This document shows, piece by piece, positions 9,019 to 19,551 of a stretch of DNA of 64,000 bases. This DNA comes from Sinohyriopsis cumingii (Eukaryota; Mollusca; Bivalvia; Unionida; Unionidae), in NCBI GenBank assembly GCA_028554795.2, contig CM068838.1:125929928-125993927 (forward strand), in the 5' to 3' direction. How positions within the stretch are numbered: the stretch's first letter is position 1; each line of letters begins with the position of its first letter. The notes under the pieces are model-generated. The model was not told the origin of the DNA. It did no database searches and saw only the letters and a program-made list of their open reading frames with translations. Position numbers and translations under genes: made by a program.

Positions 9019-12000
9019 CTATCGATCTTGCCTAGGGTTCCTTTTTATATACAGACCAATACCGACGTGTCCATACGGTAAGGTGAAATGATTGGGAAGT
9101 CGCACTCGCTTCTGGTACACGATTTGATAGACTTTCTCGAAGGGTCGACTGACGATGTGGTGAGTGGGTAAACGTACAATCTTGTTCGGTTGATATGTGG
9201 TCACTTTAAAGTGTTCATCTTCTCCAGATTGCAAGGCTTCTTTCAATACCGCAAAGTTGACCGCACGACTGGTACGATAATTAAGAGTCAATCCTTTCAC
9301 TTTACACTTTGTGTGCACTTCTCCTTGTTTGTCCGGTATTCGTAGCCGTAATTTTTTGGACCGCCACTGACGAAACTTAGAATCTTGTCGTCGGGATGCT
9401 CGTCTGTCCAGGCTCCTAAACGGTCTCCTTCGATGTCAGGGTGCTGTTGACTCGGGTGATGGATGTAAATGCAACTGTCCGTGTCAAAGTACAGGACGCA
9501 TTCCCCTAACAGTTCTAAAGCTTCGTACAATTTTAAGCGAGCATGGGCTGTCACATATGCCTCAATGATGACATTTCCAAAAGGGTCGTCTTGTACAAAG
9601 TCCAGATCTTCTTCGTAATTGACCAAGATCAAATCCTCACGAACGACGTCCACGTGTTTCATGTATTTGGTTTTGTCGTGAATCATCTGGAAGTAGCGAG
9701 AAGGTTCTGTCAAATATTCCGTCTTGGGTAAACACGGACGTTGTGCCATTTTACACCACAAGCAATTTAACATCACTTTGGCAAACGATCGCCTGCCTTC
9801 GTTTTTCTCGATGTGATCTAAAGGAATGCCTTCTTGTGCCCAGTATTTCTCTTTGAATGTCTTTTGGTCTTCGGGAGTGTGACACCAGGAAGGATAGCCA
9901 CTGGCTTCTTGTTTCAGTTTCAAAAAGGCATCCACGTAGTCAGCGAAAATGCCTTTCTGACTGGGGTCACCCTTGTGGTATTGTTGTGTCTTGGGAAAGT
10001 GACAAATATCGTACACTTCTAACAGTTGATATCCCATGTCCAGAGCTTTGAACAATTCTACGCTGACCCACGTCCCCGTCAAGGCGCGTTCTTCCTAGGT
10101 GTGCTGGCAAGGTTGATCTTGGTTGCTCGTTTCGGCACAAGTACGGCACAAAGGAAACATCAGTTTGCCTTGACAATGGTGAGGTAAGACGGGATGGTAC
10201 AAGTCCGTGGGAGGCAAGACTTTGCACTTGATGAAGCCTTCGTATTGTCGAATGTTTTTCAGGTCGATGTGTTCCCTGAACAATTGCGGGTGCCCTGCAG
10301 GAAAGCGACAATATTTGCACACGTAGGGATGCAGCGAACACACGTCCAAGTATTTGATTTCTTCTCTTTTCTCTTCGTCGGCTTGGTACAGCAAACAGGT
10401 GGCATTGGTCCTTCCTCCGTACAAACTATCCCTCGGGTTCAGAGGGTCCATGAACTGGTAACTTTCCACGAGGCGTTTAAATTCGGGATCGGTTTTCAAA
10501 CGGTGATCGTACTCGTGTTCCCACATTTCCACCACTTGGTATCCTTGCTGTTCTAACTTTAGGCATCGCTGACAAGTGGCCTGGTACAAGTCTTCCATGG
10601 TTCGTTGTAAAAACTGATTTTTAGTGCCACGGTCAGGGTAACAGACGGGACATCCGTGAAATAAGCAACCGTTAAACTCGTACACGATCTTGGGGTTTTC
10701 TAAGTCCCAGCCATCGACCGAATACGTTCCGATGGTCTTTTTGCCCCCTCCGTTGCGGGCATGCTGAATCCATTTGTCTTCCTTGTCGCACAAGTAACGT
10801 AACCAGCGTAGGGCTTTGACCGAGTATTGACGTTTGACATAGTTGGTCGTTTGAGGGCTGATGACAGCCACGGTATTTTCAGGCATGAATCGTTGCCGGT
10901 ACACTAAGGAACACGCTTTAGCAATGATGCAAGCTTCTTTCAAAGGATCGACCCCTCCGTGTTCCATGAACAGTTCTCGAAATTTTCCACAGCAACGTCG
11001 TAAAATGTCCACGTCGGAACGACAATACTTTAACATTTCTTCCTGAAAGTCGAAAGGGTCGGAGGCGTGAGCCTGGTACCAAGCGTAGAAAGCTTCTCGT
11101 TGTTCGGTACGCATGTTGTCAGGGTCGTAATAGTGAGCCTCAGGTAAATGGGGTAGAACGGCGTGTTGATTGGCTTCCGTATTGAAAAAGTGTGGAAAGT
11201 ACCCTTTAGCCATTTCTGTCATTCCAAACGTTTTAGGCATTCGACTCAAAGGCATGGCCAAGTAACTCATCGAATCTTTAAACTGTACTTGTCCCACTTG
11301 CATGAAAATGATTTTGGCTCCGTTCAAAGTCGCTTTAGGACGCTCGGTGCCTTGTTCCGTATAGTATCTCAAAAGAAACTGTCCATCGTGTCCGGAGATA
11401 TTGTGAGCCATCACCGTGGCATAACGATGACAATCTCCGTAACGTTCGATGTCCTCTTGGCTCCACGTCTTGTCGATGGGGTCTAAGACCCATTGGCCAA
11501 AATCGGCTAGCGTGCTCGGTTCCCGAACGATTTTTTCCCGTCCTCCAGGAATCTTGCTGCAGTGAGGGCAATGACTGAAGATAGGTTCTTGAATGCACTT
11601 CTCGCACGCTCGATGAGCCACGCAGAAATTAGGAACGTGAATGCCAGTCTCTTGCATGCATTCGAAATCAAAAAAGATGAAATTGCCTTTCTTCTTGTGT
11701 CCATCCTCTTTCTCTGGTGGGGGTTGGTATTTTGGCACGTAGCATTGATGTTCCAAGTCCACGATGTGGTGACAAATGTGACAGTTTTTCTTTCCTGAAC
11801 ATACGTGTGCCTTGGCACTGTTGGTACGTATGCCTTGTCCACACGTAGGGCACAATCGCAGCAGTTGACAAGCACATTTCTGCTGTGAACCTTGCGTCTT
11901 CAAATGTTGTTGGTAACAGGTAGAGCTGACAAACGTGCGCAGACAAGTTGAACAATGGACTGGGCCTTCGCTCAGACAGGGTGGAGAGGCCAAATATCCT

Positions 12001-13071
12001 GAGCATTTCAATCCGCAATGCTTGTGTTGCTCTCAATTGTTATAACCATGGTCACATGTCTCACAGTAATAAACATATCCCAGGAATCCGGTGATACTGG
12101 TAATGGTATCGAAATGGTCATCGTGATAATAGACATGAATGTATTTTCCGTCCTTAAAGTCTTTCCCTCGAAACAACAGAGGTCCGCGCACTTCTTGAGG
12201 GTGCACTTTCAAAGTGTATCGTGGAGCTAGGGCATATTGCAATTTTTGCATCTCAGGAATGCCACAGGGTTTGTCTTTGGACAGTCCGGCTTGTTGTAAC
12301 AGGAGTTCTGCTTTATTTCGTTGTTTGGCTCGGTCGGATTGTTGAATAGTTTTTTTCCATTCTACCGTGTCATTCTTGTTGGCATAGGTTCGTCCCACCA
12401 CGATGGCCCTGGCTAAACACATCTGGTCTTGAGGGTTGTGAATTCCGACGAGACTCTTTTTGGTGCTGCGAAGGTCGTTCACCAATAAGACTTTTTTTGC
12501 GGCTAGTCCCTTGAGGAGGAGAGACGTGGGTGATGGACAGTGTGGCTTTTCCATCGGTGATGTCAAACTGGTCATTGGATTGTTGTACGTGTTGAATCTT
12601 GTCGATGACTTTGGAAGCAGTCAATTCTGCAGGGCTGCTAAACTCGATCCAAACAGGGGATTTCAAACCGTCGTGTTGTATGGAAAGTCTCAAGCGATCG
12701 TCTTCTTTGGGTTGACATTGTCGCTTGAGTGTGGTGAGCAAAGAATCCCACACCCCGGTGATGAACCCTTCTGCTTTCTCTAACGGTACTTCGGACTTGA
12801 AATCTTTAAACTTCACCGTGTATTTGTAAGCCGTGGTTCTAAATTTTCTAGAGGAGCGCTTTTCCGTCTCTCGAATGGAATAGTACTTTTCAGGGTTAAC
12901 TAAGGGTGGTGAACTTTGTTTAGAGGGTTCGGATTCTGGTTCACTCATGTCCTCTTCAAAATCACTGGCATGAATTTGTGCCAAGATTTCAGCTCTGGTA
13001 CGAGGCGATAGATCACGTTTCTGCCTCTTACTTTCTTCTTCTTTCTTCTCAAATGAATTGGATCGTTTCAT
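9019..13071 (-). pseudogene. polB: Element A protein-primed DNA polymerase B
   Basis: Replicates the linear element from its ends, probably with a protein primer. The start is the ATG at 13071, 46 bp from a TATA box. Order from the N-terminus: charged head, conserved N-terminal region (QDQMCLARAIVVGRTYANKN), Cys-rich fingers, exonuclease motifs (FFDFECM, HNISGHDGQF, YCRSDVDIL), palm motif A (YLDVCSLHPYV), motif B (KVMLNCLWCKM) and motif C (YFDTDSCIYI). Breaks: a frameshift near 12480, TGA at 12033-12035, TAG at 10095-10097 and a frameshift near 9310, after which the thumb/C-terminal segment (KCKVKGLTLNYRTS) ends at 9019. The intact protein would be about 1350 residues. Catalytic residues are still readable. 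Confidence 0.93.
9040..9052 (-). promoter_or_regulatory. TATA box inside the end of the polymerase gene
   Basis: GTATATAAAAAGG on the minus strand, 54 bp before the ATG at 8986 of the membrane protein gene. The same bases encode the last residues of the polymerase. Confidence 0.6.
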
Positions 13072-13116
13072 CTTGAGTGCAAAACGTCAAAATGACTCCA
13101 GTTTAAACACCATGGA

Positions 13117-13154
13117 CTAATTTATAGTCCTAGCAGACCAGCGTATATAAAGGG
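13117..13154. promoter_or_regulatory. Bidirectional promoter between polymerase and zinc-knuckle genes
   Basis: Two divergent TATA boxes about 14 bp apart: minus-strand CTATAAATT at 13117-13130 (46 bp from the polymerase ATG) and plus-strand GTATATAAAGG at 13143-13153 (52 bp from the zinc-knuckle ATG). Confidence 0.7.
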
Positions 13155-13205
13155 TATGTGTCTTGTCCTTTCACTATTCATTTCACTCTCAAACCGAGCA
13201 CAACG

Positions 13206-13642
13206 ATGGAAGAGACTACCCAGATGGAAAGTTTCATCAGAGCGTTGCGAGGGGTCATTAGAAAATTTTCTTCAGACCAGCCGACGGACTACTCTCCTTC
13301 CTTTCGAGATAAAAGTGAAGATACTTGCTATATCTGTCAGAAGAAAGGGCATTGGTCTTCAGAGTGTCCAGACCGTCAGAAAAGAAAAACAGGGGTTAAA
13401 AGAGACAAAAGTCAAGATACCTGTTATTATTGTCAAAAAAAGGACATTGGTCTCCAGATTGCCCAAAAAAGAAACAAGAGGAGTCAGAAGAAGAGAGGGA
13501 TTCTTCAGAGGAAGAAGAGGAGGAAGATAGCAGACAGGTGAAGAAAAAGAAACAGGAGAAGAAAAGAAGAAGGGAAGAAAGTGAGGAGAAAGAGGGAGAA
13601 AAGACTGTGACGGTGAAGAAATTTAAAAAACAGAGAGACTAA
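13206..13642 (+). pseudogene. Element A double CCHC zinc-knuckle protein
   Basis: The only clear plus-strand gene of Element A. The ATG at 13206 lies 52 bp from a TATA box. After a short helical head come two retroviral-type zinc knuckles: CYICQKKGHWSSEC and a second C-x2-C whose HWSPDC half is in the next frame. The second is split because the A-run at 13434-13440 has seven A where eight would keep the frame. The rest, to a TAA at 13640-13642, is an acidic/basic Glu-Lys tail. Such knuckles bind single-stranded nucleic acid; the role here is unknown. A one-base homopolymer error or a real decay mutation are both possible. A relic homologue lies at 17995-18434. Confidence 0.65.
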
Positions 13643-13890
13643 ACAGTGAGACAGAAGAAGTGAATGTACTTTTTAAAGGGCTATGTTGTGAATTGTGAAT
13701 TGGATTGTAACTATTTATAAAAAGGTAAGTGTCTTTGAGTTTTGATTTTAAATAAGAAGCTACACTCACGCAGTCATATACACGTGCTTTGGGGTAAAAT
13801 GTTTTTTTTTTTTTTTTTTTTAGTTATTGACAATTGAAAGTCGATCTCATTTCGAGAGAAGGGCCTTTGGTTTTTGGTGTAGGGGAGATT

Positions 13891-14440
13891 TTAAGCAATC
13901 AACTTTAACTGCCTTAAGCCTTTGCCACGGCCGAGGCCTACTTCTGATGATGATGATTGGGTTGAAATCACTAAGGGTGGTACGGTAGGCTTAGTCAGAG
14001 GGTTGGCGTGTTTAGCTCGGGAAGGTCGTATTCTCTTCGGTCGTGATAAAGAAGTCTGATACATTTGTTTCCGACTTCTTAACTCCGCTAAAATGTCTAA
14101 CAGTACCGTGACCGTTTGATTTTCACCCTCTTGTTTCTTTGCTGCTGCTTGTTGTTGTTGTTGTTTTTTTCCTTACCTCTTCTTGCTGTTGTTGCTGTAA
14201 AAGAAAAGTTTGTTCCGCTTCCTTTTGTCGTTATATAAATTTCTCCAATTCTTCTTCCTGTCTCTGTCTAAAATTCTCCACGTGTGGTAATGAAGGTGAC
14301 GAAGGTTCCGGAACAAATTCTTGCGAGGTAAGAAAATCCACAAAATCCCAATGTACCTCTTCTGAAAGTGAGTCCGGGTTCCCTTGGGTGTTCTCCACTG
14401 CTGGTGCACCCCAATGGATCGTTTTCTGAGTTTCCGTCAT
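13891..14440 (-). pseudogene. Element A Gln-rich protein convergent to the zinc-knuckle gene
   Basis: I do not recognise a known domain. The ATG at 14440 (MTETQKTIHWG) lies 49 bp from a TATA box. An acidic, Pro/Ser-rich head is followed by a charged helix (FRQRQEEELEKFI), a TAA at 14231-14233, a Gln-rich helix, a frameshift in the CAA repeat near 14165, and a C-terminal part (TVLLDILAELRSRK..). It ends in the motif VGLGRGKGLRQLKLI and a TAA at 13891-13893. A very similar end (VGLGPGKLLRLLK) is found in the relic at 17641-17862, which supports this reading. Confidence 0.55.
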
Positions 14441-14488
14441 GTTGAATCACTGTCTCGCATCGATTGACTGCACACAGGCGGTAGCGAA

Positions 14489-14511
14489 TCTATATAGACC
14501 ACGTGACGTCA
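14489..14511 (-). promoter_or_regulatory. CRE + E-box + TATA promoter of the Gln-rich gene
   Basis: A TATA box (TCTATATAGA, 14489-14498) directly follows, in minus-strand sense, an E-box CACGTG (14500-14505) that overlaps a full palindromic CRE TGACGTCA (14504-14511). Binding by CREB/ATF and bHLH host factors is established for these motifs in general; use here is inferred. Confidence 0.6.
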
Positions 14512-14608
14512 CAGACTGTTCTCTTCGGATTGGATGCGAGCTGAATGAATTTTGTAACGCGTTTTTGGATTGGTCAATGAACTCAATCCGTTTCAATCCT
14601 TCCTCTAC

Positions 14609-14618
14609 CTATAAATAA
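14609..14618 (+). promoter_or_regulatory. Plus-strand TATA box before the hairpin cluster
   Basis: CTATAAATAA lies 44 bp before an ATG at 14662. That ATG opens a 74-codon frame (to 14886) of unconvincing composition. The box would give a transcript running straight into the hairpin cluster 14714-14949. Confidence 0.45.
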
Positions 14619-14713
14619 GCGCAGTTCACTGCATTGATTTACCTGTTCTCGTCGCCTCAGCATGTGGACTGACGTTGAATCTTCCACCCTTGTGTCAACA
14701 ATAATGTTCAGGA

Positions 14714-14949
14714 CGGACATACCGATGTATGTCCGATCCGAATGGACAGTTGTCCATAGGACCGCCAGCAACCTATGGATACCTAGGATTTACGTGGTGA
14801 GGCAAGAATGCCTCAAAAGAGTCCTGATTTACGGTCCTACAGTGAGACGAAGCCTAAGGACAAGAAGAAGTCACAGATGCCCTTGATGTTAAGGGCATAT
14901 ATAAACCCAAAGGCCCTTTTCAGGGCCACCCACATTTCTCGAAAAGAGA
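14714..14949. other. Cluster of perfect short hairpins at the right margin of Element A
   Basis: Within ~235 bp there are seven short inverted repeats. Arms: 14714-14722/14727-14735 (9 bp, CGGACATAC); 14742-14748/14751-14757 (7 bp, ATGGACA); 14754-14760/14772-14778 (7 bp, CCATAGG); 14798-14804/14809-14815 (7 bp, TGAGGCA); 14877-14884/14891-14898 (8 bp, ATGCCCTT); 14912-14917/14922-14927 (6 bp, GGCCCT); 14937-14940/14946-14949 (4 bp, TCTC). A plus-strand TATA box (14609) lies upstream and another TATA-like word (ATATATAAA) sits at 14897-14905. It could be a structured RNA gene, a protein-binding array or part of the terminal region. The short open frames crossing it (14662-14886, 14808-14970) look unconvincing. 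Confidence 0.55.
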
Positions 14950-14978
14950 TCGACTTTCAATTGCCTACCCCTTTTTTA

Positions 14979-15139
<161 letters not shown>

Positions 15140-15177
15140 CTATCCCTCTCCCCTGTTCCCTTTCCATTGACCCCTCA

Positions 15178-15209
15178 GGTCGGGACCTTATTAAAATAGG
15201 GTCCCGACC
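15178..15209. repeat. Strong 15-bp hairpin
   Basis: Arms 15178-15192 and 15195-15209: ten perfect pairs (GGTCGGGACC with GGTCCCGACC) extended by five more with one G:T pair, and a two-base loop. It lies just right of the microsatellite and may belong to the Element A margin or to a host repeat. Confidence 0.65.
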
Positions 15210-15212
15210 CTG

Positions 15213-15420
15213 TTTCATTTTGTCGCTCAACAGACCCACGATTTATTCCCCATGTTAATTTCCCTTGTCGCTCAACAGACCCAAACTCTATTCCCATGTT
15301 AAATTTCCCTTGACGCCAAAGTGACCCAGGGGTTTTCGTAATGTTAAATTTCCCATTGACACCAAAGTGACCCAGGGTGTTTTTTAATGCTAATTCCCCT
15401 TGACGCTAAAGTGACTCCAT
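15213..15420. repeat. Imperfect ~46-bp tandem repeat, about five copies
   Basis: Diverged units with the shared words ATGTTAA(A)TTTCCC, TTG(A/T)CGC(C/T) and GACCCA. Flanked by (AT)n tracts on both sides. Confidence 0.6.
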
Positions 15421-15426
15421 TCACTA

Positions 15427-16809
<1,383 letters not shown>

Positions 16810-16821
16810 ACCCTCTTTTAT

Positions 16822-17076
16822 AGGGGCCCCTAGTGGCCGAGTGGTCTAAAGCGCTCTCCGTTACGGATCACTGCCATCTCACCTCTGTCTGCGGTGGTTC
16901 GAGTCTAGGATTCAGCCAATGTGGGTATGTGAGAAAGCTTGCCAGTAGCTTCTCGTGGGGCGATGGTTCTTCTCGGGGTTTTCCCGGGTTCTTCCTCCAC
17001 CATTAATACTGGCCGCCATGTATAGCCTATCATGTGCTGAAAAATGGCGTTAAGCCCCAAAACAACAACAACAACA
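16822..17076 (+). mobile_element. tRNA-derived SINE (family 1), copy 1
   Basis: The head is tRNA-like: A-box TGGCCGAGTGG and B-box GGTTCGAGTCT. A conserved body (GAGAAAGCTTGCCAGTAGC, TTTTCCCGGGTTCTTCC) follows, then a tail GCTGAAAAATGGCGTTAA(G)CCCC and (CAA)n. It is flanked by a 12-bp target duplication ACCCTCTTTTAT at 16810-16821 and 17077-17088. Other copies are at 35154, 44491 and 60161. Confidence 0.9.
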
Positions 17077-17231
17077 ACCCTCTTTTATGTTACAATTAAA
17101 CACACTTTTCTACAATCCAGCAATCGCGTTTTCAATTACTATACAAACACATATGATACTATCCAGCAGCCATGGTTTGATTACAATCCAAACACAGTCC
17201 CTTACTATCCAGCAACCGATTGCAAGATACA

Positions 17232-17253
17232 ACACACACACACACTCTCTCTC

Positions 17254-17304
<51 letters not shown>
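17232..17304 (+). repeat. (AC)n/(TC)n microsatellite
   Basis: A short CA run leads into a long CT run. Confidence 0.95.
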
Positions 17305-17307
<3 letters not shown>

Positions 17308-17423
17308 GTACGCGGTATTTAATTTCTAAACACACACATCACTATCAAAAGTAAAGGGTATTGGTGTTTATACACACACTATACCTACATAGGTAACTAC
17401 GTGCGTACGTTAGTGCTTCCATA

Positions 17424-17526
17424 CATGCATGCATGCATACATACATACATACATACATACATACATACATACACACAGACACAGACACAGACACACACAC
17501 ATACATACATACATACATGCATGCAT
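17424..17526 (+). repeat. (ATGC)/(ATAC)n tetranucleotide repeat
   Basis: ATGC units, then ATAC units, then ACAC/AGAC, then ATAC and ATGC again, giving a near-symmetrical tract. Confidence 0.9.
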
Positions 17527-17640
17527 AACCAAGGAAAAAGTAGCAATGTTTATATGCACCATATAACCACAAAGGCAAGAAGTGGCAAAGGTTTTAACGA
17601 AGAGGAATACATCTTAACGGCAATAGACGTTTAAAACCTT

Positions 17641-17862
17641 ATGCGACTACATCGACGTTAACCACCGAGATGCAACAGCTGCAATTGTAACTATGGCTAC
17701 CAAAGCAGCAACATCAGGAGCAGGTGTAGGACTTGGACCGGGAAAATTACTAAGACTGCTTAAGCCGATGATGTTAAGTTCTTGTGTTATTTTTGCTATG
17801 AAAAAAAGAAAGAAACGCCAGGGTTATCAATATCTTTGGAAAAGAGATACTAACCAATGACT
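17641..17862 (+). pseudogene. Relic of the Gln-rich/VGLG protein
   Basis: An open frame reads YIDVNHRDATAAIVTMA, then TSGAGVGLGPGKLLRLLKPM, then a Lys/Arg-rich end and a TGA at about 17860. The segment V-G-L-G-x-G-K-x-L-R-x-L-K matches the C-terminus of the Element A gene 13891-14440. A TAG about 30 bp upstream separates it from another protein-like frame (NEEEYILTAIDV, ending 17634). It is convergent to the zinc-knuckle relic. Confidence 0.45.
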
Positions 17863-17994
17863 GCCAATCAAAGAAAACCAAAGTCATTGCATGATATTTG
17901 TACGTGTGTGAGTGTGTTGTAGTGTCTTAGTCGTACTAAAAGACAACATGATGACAAAGAAACACGTAGGTTTTGTTTAGTATATGAATAACAC

Positions 17995-18434
17995 AGCACA
18001 GTATATCATTACTTTGCTCTCTTTGTCTGCCACTTTCTTTCAATTTCTTTGCTGCCATGGATTCCTCCTCCTTGTCTTGCTTTGTTGAATTTACGGTCTG
18101 GTAGGGGTACTTATTTTGTTTCTGTTTCTGAAGAACGCTCCTCTGCCTGCTTCTCCTTGTTCTCTTTGTCTTTGTGGCACTCTGAAAACCAGTGTGCTTT
18201 GTCTTGACATTGCTAACATATTTCTTTAATTTTGTCGTACTTTTCTCCTGTCTTTGAAGTTTTATTCCTGACGTTGTGGACATTCTGGAGTCCAATGTCC
18301 TTTTGTTTAGAGACATAGAAGGTAACTTGATTTTAAGCTAAAAAAAGATAGCGAGACGTCTTATTGGAAGTGTACGTTAGAATGATTCTCTGCAAATTTC
18401 TGACGAGAAAGACGACCTGTTTTGACTCATCCAT
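17995..18434 (-). pseudogene. Relic of the zinc-knuckle protein
   Basis: From an ATG at 18434 (MDESKQVVFLVRNLQ) the remains of the Element A zinc-knuckle protein can be followed. The N-terminus is similar in spacing, then KQKGHWTPECPQRQE and, in another frame, a damaged knuckle (QCQDKAHWFSEC, first Cys followed by a TAG). A Lys/Glu-rich tail follows, mirroring the Element A gene. Several stops and frame changes make it plainly dead. Confidence 0.5.
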
Positions 18435-18545
18435 CTCCACAGATTGAAAACCGACTGAGTATAATCGTTGAAGGTGCTCATTCCTCATTAACATATTAAC
18501 ATTTATCTTCCATAAATTTGTGCGTTGTTTGAAAACAATAAACAT

Positions 18546-19027
18546 GGTAAATCTGGCTTGATGAAAAGTCTTTCATGAAAGCAATACAATTATCTGTGAC
18601 ATAATTTTCAATAGAAGTGTAGTCCTCTCCTTCGTCTTAACAAGGGTTATCAAAGTCTTCACAATCCTTCAGGTATTTTTACACTATTTATCTAAACTAA
18701 AACAACTTAAAAATGGTTTAGGTTCACCGAAGATAACAGTAAGAGATTAACATCATAAACCGGAATTAAATATTCGATTAGCTAAAGGAAGGCAACTATA
18801 ACGGATAATAAGCTGAAAGAAATGGACGCAAAGCAAATGAAAAAGTGAAACAAGAACACGAGACAGCAATGAACTATTATATACCTTTTGGGACCTTTAT
18901 CATTTAACTGAATGTACCTTTGATAACACTGAAGCAAATAAGTTTTAAAAGTCAAAAAGAGGATGAAAAACAAACATGGTCGAAAGCACAAGACCAAAAT
19001 CATTGCTATATCACTGTCTATTGCTTG
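18546..19027. other. Host intergenic DNA, no gene seen
   Basis: AT-rich; the open frames present have no domain or compositional support. If Element C continued here, its polymerase start should be on the plus strand, but I see nothing like it. Confidence 0.4.
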
Positions 19028-19203
19028 CGTTGTACTCGGTGCATTTTCCCACTTGCCAAACTGTAACAACGTTGTAATCGATGCATTTTCCCACTTGCCA
19101 ACATTGTAACAACGTTGTAATCAATGCATTTTCCCACTTGCCAAAATTGTAACAACGTTGTAATTGATGCATTTTCCCACTTCCCAAACTTGTAACAACG
19201 TTG
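19028..19203 (+). repeat. Host 43-bp tandem repeat, left of Element B
   Basis: Unit GTTGTAATCGATGCATTTTC... of 43 bp, starting at 19028, 19071, 19114, 19157 and 19200. The fifth unit is cut after GTTG by Element B and resumes at 34029-34074, on the other side of it. The array is therefore the empty-site sequence. Confidence 0.9.
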
Positions 19204-19548
19204 AGCAGCAGGGAGGGCGGGCAGACTTTTTAGCTATTTTCAGACAAAAACCATCATTTTTCGGGGGGGGGGGGTATCTCAATATTGTAACCTCCGAGAT
19301 AGAAAAATAATCCTCGGCAGGGAAGTTGTACAGACCAGACGTTCCAGACCAAATAAAGCTTCCTACGAGAACTTTCTCCGTAGAAGCCTCAGATTTCAAA
19401 AATAAGCCTTCCTACGAGAATTAATTTGCGTAAATTCGTCACCGATTGCAATTTTTGTGTGCAAAAATCATTGATTTTGGACAGCAATTTTAGGGGGGGG
19501 GGTAGGAGAAATTTATTCCATCGATGAAGTTTGCAAAGTTTGGCTGCC
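19204..19548 (+). repeat. Element B left terminal inverted repeat
   Basis: Matches the inverse of 33686-34028 almost base for base. The differences I see are confined to two G-runs. It contains two direct copies of AAATAA(A/G)(G/C)CTTCCTACGAGAA (19351-19371 and 19400-19420), 49 bp apart, which could be recognition sites. The ATPase gene stops 3 bp inside the inner border. Confidence 0.95.
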
Positions 19549-19551
19549 TTT

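Larger units (their letters stand above)
1..14950. mobile_element. Element A: decayed Maverick/Polinton (adintovirus-like) provirus
   Basis: This stretch carries the hallmark Polinton set: protein-primed DNA polymerase B, retroviral-type integrase with chromodomain, adenain-like cysteine protease, FtsK/A32-type packaging ATPase, major and minor capsid proteins, a pVI-like protein and several small basic or membrane proteins. Almost all genes are on the minus strand; one zinc-knuckle gene is on the plus strand. The left end is outside the window, so terminal inverted repeats cannot be checked, and the right border is set only roughly, before the (AT)n tract at 14983. At least seven in-frame stops and several one-base frameshifts show that it is no longer functional. 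The mutations are scattered, so this is old decay rather than one event. Confidence 0.9.
17540..18434. mobile_element. Element C: relic of a third provirus (two-gene module)
   Basis: Two decayed frames face each other here exactly as at 13206-14440 in Element A: a zinc-knuckle remnant on the minus strand and, convergent to it, a frame ending in VGLGPGKLLRLLK. Nothing else of the element can be read; the flanks are microsatellite and anonymous AT-rich DNA. Inference from short motifs plus matching gene order. Confidence 0.5.

Noticed and set aside
1795-12035. Stop-codon readthrough or an alternative genetic code in Element A
   Set aside because: All three stops occur and true frameshifts and a deletion are mixed in, so decay is simpler.
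14662-14886. Small plus-strand gene after a TATA box
   Set aside because: Composition is unconvincing and the stretch is dominated by hairpins; kept only as a possible transcript.
16822-16900. Functional tRNA gene
   Set aside because: It is the head of a SINE: followed by the SINE body and (CAA)n tail, flanked by target duplications, and repeated at three other places. The same applies to family 2 heads.
19204-19399. Open frame starting MKSEASTEKVLVGS, present twice (also 33833-34030)
   Set aside because: It lies within the terminal inverted repeats, is interrupted by the G-run and has no coding character; its duplication is explained by the repeat.
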